Below are positions 5,416 through 6,976 of a stretch of DNA of 6,976 bases, in pieces (position 1 is the first letter of the stretch; the number at the start of each line of letters is the position of its first letter). The notes under the pieces are model-generated. The model was not told where the DNA came from and did no database searches. It was given only the letters and a program-made list of their open reading frames with translations. Made by a program: the position numbers and the translations under genes. The stretch spans positions 1 through 6,976 of the forward strand of contig JAFOCY010000222.1 of assembly GCA_017380995.1 (NCBI GenBank). Direction: 5' to 3'. The DNA is from Oscillibacter sp. Lineage in GTDB: Bacteria > Bacillota > Clostridia > Oscillospirales > Oscillospiraceae.

Positions 5416-6003
5416 ATGTCCTTTGGAATGAAATCCTCCGCTGTAGACTGGCTCATCGTGGGCCTTGGCAACCCCGGCAGCAAATATGAGCATACCCGCC
5501 ATAATATGGGCTTTCTCACCGTGGACCTCCTGGCGGAAAAGCTGGGCGTGAAGCTTAATAAGGTGAAATTCAAGGCCGCGTACAATATCGTGAATTTTGC
5601 CGGGTGCAAGTGCCTTGTCATGAAGCCCCAGACCTATATGAACCTCTCCGGCGAGGCTGTGCGGGAGGCCGCCCAGTTTTATAAGGTGCCCGCCGACCAT
5701 ATCCTGGTGATCTATGACGATATTTCCCTGCCTGTGGGTAAGCTCCGGGTGCGGCCCAGCGGCTCCGCCGGCGGACACAACGGCATCAAGAATATCATCG
5801 CCCACCTGGGCACCCAGGACTTCCCCCGGGTGAAGATCGGCGTGGCCGCCCCCGGCGATGCGGACGACATGATCGACTGGGTCATCGGCGTACCCTCCCA
5901 GGCGGAGCGGAAGATCCTGGCCCAGAGCTTTGAAAAGGCCATCGACGCCGCCGAGTGCATCATCATCGACGGCTGCCAGAAGGCCATGAATGGCTTCAAC
6001 TGA
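5416..6003 (+). CDS. pth: Peptidyl-tRNA hydrolase
   Basis: Pth cleaves the ester bond of peptidyl-tRNAs released prematurely from ribosomes, recycling tRNA; it is a soluble monomer. From ATG 5416 the product is 195 residues, typical of bacterial enzymes. Motifs are LIVGLGNPGSKYEHTRHNMGF at 13-33 in overlapping parts, with Asn19 and catalytic His29, then KPQTYMNLSG at 69-78 with Asn75, IYDDISLPVGKLR at 98-110 with Asp100, and GGHNGIKNI at 118-126 with Asn121. These correspond to the E. coli Asn10, His20, Asn68, Asp93 and Asn114 set. A longer form from ATG 5398 would add six residues but lacks a binding site, and ATG 5428 is a further in-frame option. It follows prs, as in Bacillus, where prs, pth and mfd are neighbours, and probably shares the prs transcript past the 5362-5392 hairpin. 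Confidence 0.97.
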   Translation: MSFGMKSSAVDWLIVGLGNPGSKYEHTRHNMGFLTVDLLAEKLGVKLNKVKFKAAYNIVNFAGCKCLVMKPQTYMNLSGEAVREAAQFYKVPADHILVIYDDISLPVGKLRVRPSGSAGGHNGIKNIIAHLGTQDFPRVKIGVAAPGDADDMIDWVIGVPSQAERKILAQSFEKAIDAAECIIIDGCQKAMNGFN

Positions 6004-6046
6004 CTTGCGCAAAAATCTGCGAAGGTTCGCATAAGAATGAAGATAT

Positions 6047-6229
6047 GGCACCTCCACCCTTCGGGTGCGGGGTGTCAGCTTGCCGCAAAAGCCTCGCAGA
6101 GTTTCGCGCCCGCAGGCGCGAAAGAGGCATAATCTGTTTTTGGCGGCGGCGTGTACGTCGCCAAAAACACTTCTCGGCCTGCAAACGTGCGCGGCGTCTC
6201 ACGCAAGCCGTGTGCGCTGCAGCAGGCCG
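6047..6229. repeat. Array of four stem-loops downstream of pth
   Basis: Stem-loops follow in series. The first, 6047-6076, has GGCACC/GGTGTC plus CACCC/GGGTG around TTC, with an internal loop. The second has TTTCGCGCC/GGCGCGAAA (6102-6123, 9 bp perfect, CGCA loop) enclosed by GCCTC/GAGGC (6091-6095 with 6124-6128). The third, 6136-6168, has GTTTTTGGCG/CGCCAAAAAC plus three more pairs, one a wobble. The fourth, 6175-6229, has CGGCCTGC/GCAGGCCG closing an inner 10-pair arm with wobbles. The arms differ from one another. The layout resembles the tpiA-gpmI array, although the arm sequences differ. They could be structured 3' untranslated sequence, a small RNA, or dispersed palindromic repeats. 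Confidence 0.7.
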
Positions 6230-6238
6230 CATCCTTTT

Positions 6239-6265
6239 CGAAAAAGTGGCTGCGCCACTTTTTCG
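6239..6265 (+). terminator. Bidirectional intrinsic terminator after prs-pth
   Basis: CGAAAAAGTGGC and GCCACTTTTTCG form a perfect 12-bp stem around a 3-nt loop. The GC-rich core GTGGC/GCCAC is followed by five T on the plus strand, and by symmetry on the minus strand. This is the best text-book intrinsic terminator in the window and should end the prs-pth transcript about 240 nt after the pth stop codon. Confidence 0.75.
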
Positions 6266-6274
6266 ATGGTCTCA

Positions 6275-6300
6275 CACCCCCGTCCTTTGGGCGCGGGGTG
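6275..6300. repeat. Inverted repeat upstream of mfd
   Basis: CACCCC (6275-6280) pairs with GGGGTG (6295-6300). Five inner pairs (6281-6285 with 6289-6293, one a wobble) form with one bulged C and a TTT loop. It lies 10 nt after the terminator at 6239-6265. Its CACCC/GGGTG arms recall the hairpin at 6055-6067. Confidence 0.6.
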
Positions 6301-6350
6301 CGATACCCATTTCCCTGAACTTCCAAAATTTTCAAGAAAGGTGACCGGCC

Positions 6351-6976
6351 ATGACGGAATTTCTGAAAAAACTGCAGACCCTGCCGGAGATCGCGGAGCT
6401 GATCCGGCGCGTGGATGGAGGCGGCTGCCCCGCCGCCGTTACAGGGCTGCAGCAGGTGCAGCGCGCCTGCGTGGGTGCGGCAGTGGCCGCTGCGGCGGAC
6501 CGCCCCGCCCTGTTCCTCTGCGCGGATGAGCGGGAGGGACGGCAGCTGGCCGGAGACCTCAGGGCCCTCACGGGGGAAGAGGCCGTCCTGCTGCTGCCCA
6601 GGGAGTGGCAGCTGCGGCCCATTGCCGTGGCCTCCCGGGAGTGGGAGAGAAACCGTCTGGCGGCCCTCCATGTCCTGGCTGCCGGGGAGCCCCGCATGAT
6701 CATCGCCACGGCGGACGCCCTGATGCAGCGCACCCTGTCGCCCCAGCTTCTCCGTAAGTTCACCGTGGAGCTGAAGGTGGGGGGACAGGCGGACCTCAAG
6801 GCCCTGGCGCAGACCCTTTTGGACGCCGGCTATTCCCGCTGCGACCAGGTGGAGGGCCCGGGCCAGTTCGCCCTCCGGGGCGGTATCCTGGATGTCTACT
6901 CGCCCCTCCACGACCAGCCCATCCGCTGTGAGTTTTTTGATGATGAGATCGACTCCATGGGAACCTTCGACCCCGG
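6351..6976 (+). CDS. mfd: Transcription-repair coupling factor, N-terminal part (runs off right edge)
   Basis: Mfd is an ATP-driven DNA translocase that removes RNA polymerase stalled at lesions and recruits UvrA for nucleotide excision repair. Only 208 codons of an expected 1,100 or more are present, covering most of the UvrB-like N-terminal module. The diagnostic stretch is GPGQFALRGGILDVYSP at 169-185, then IRCEFFDDEIDSMGTFDP at 191-208, matching the Mfd/UvrB pattern FxxRGGxxDxxP ... EFFxDEIDSxxxFD. TGL at 31-33 stands where the family has its degenerate, non-functional nucleotide-binding loop. The helicase and RNA polymerase-binding domains lie outside the window. AAAGGTG is 7 nt before ATG 6351. 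It follows pth as in Bacillus, but the intervening terminator suggests separate transcription. UvrB itself is the alternative; the gene order and N-terminal sequence favour Mfd. Confidence 0.95.
   Translation, partial: MTEFLKKLQTLPEIAELIRRVDGGGCPAAVTGLQQVQRACVGAAVAAAADRPALFLCADEREGRQLAGDLRALTGEEAVLLLPREWQLRPIAVASREWERNRLAALHVLAAGEPRMIIATADALMQRTLSPQLLRKFTVELKVGGQADLKALAQTLLDAGYSRCDQVEGPGQFALRGGILDVYSPLHDQPIRCEFFDDEIDSMGTFDP

Larger units (their letters stand above)
6004..6350. other. 347-bp non-coding gap between pth and mfd
   Basis: No gene is supported here. The open frames crossing it (5955-6344 and 6065-6529, plus) lack binding sites, run straight through several hairpins, and the second overlaps mfd by about 180 nt out of frame. 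The gap is almost filled by inverted repeats (next entries), followed by an AT-rich stretch (6301-6340) leading into the mfd binding site. I found no clear -35/-10 pair for mfd. Confidence 0.7.

Noticed and set aside
5955..6529. Overlapping plus-strand open frames (129 and 154 codons) between pth and mfd
   Set aside because: They overlap the ends of pth and mfd out of frame, run through multiple hairpins and the terminator at 6239-6265, and lack ribosome binding sites. The Cys/Arg-rich translations resemble no protein.

Overview
The window looks like part of a GC-rich Gram-positive chromosome of the class Clostridia, most likely the Oscillospiraceae/Ruminococcaceae side (relatives of Flavonifractor, Oscillibacter or Lawsonibacter). 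This taxonomic call is an inference. It rests on protein character, strong AGGAGG-type ribosome binding sites, sigma-A-type promoters, AT-rich promoter islands in GC-rich coding DNA, and two gene orders typical of Firmicutes: pgk-tpiA-gpmI, and prs-pth-mfd. I see no mobile element, CRISPR array, tRNA or rRNA.

Left half, minus strand: reading from about 3900 down to 1, the genes are trmL (tRNA wobble 2'-O-methyltransferase), pgk, tpiA and the N-terminal half of gpmI. trmL and pgk appear to share one promoter (about 3893-3921) and end at a GC-rich hairpin after pgk. tpiA has its own near-consensus promoter (1877-1905) and probably reads on into gpmI through a gap tiled with six hairpins. pgk, tpiA and gpmI are three lower-glycolysis enzymes.

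Right half, plus strand: a divergent AT-rich region (3844-4384) carries an extended -10 promoter, a 24-codon open reading frame with a strong ribosome binding site, a terminator-like element and a second hairpin. All of these lie before prs (PRPP synthetase), and I see no credible second promoter between the terminator and prs. The leader therefore looks like a translation-coupled attenuator of prs, and it is the best candidate in the window for something undescribed. prs is followed by pth (peptidyl-tRNA hydrolase) across a 13-bp hairpin. A 347-bp hairpin-rich gap containing a bidirectional intrinsic terminator comes next, and then the start of mfd (transcription-repair coupling factor), which runs off the right edge.

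The seven recognisable genes are ordinary housekeeping genes. The unusual material is between them: the prs leader, the two hairpin arrays (836-1021 and 6047-6300), a palindrome inside the tpiA promoter spacer, and a family-atypical insertion in PGK.
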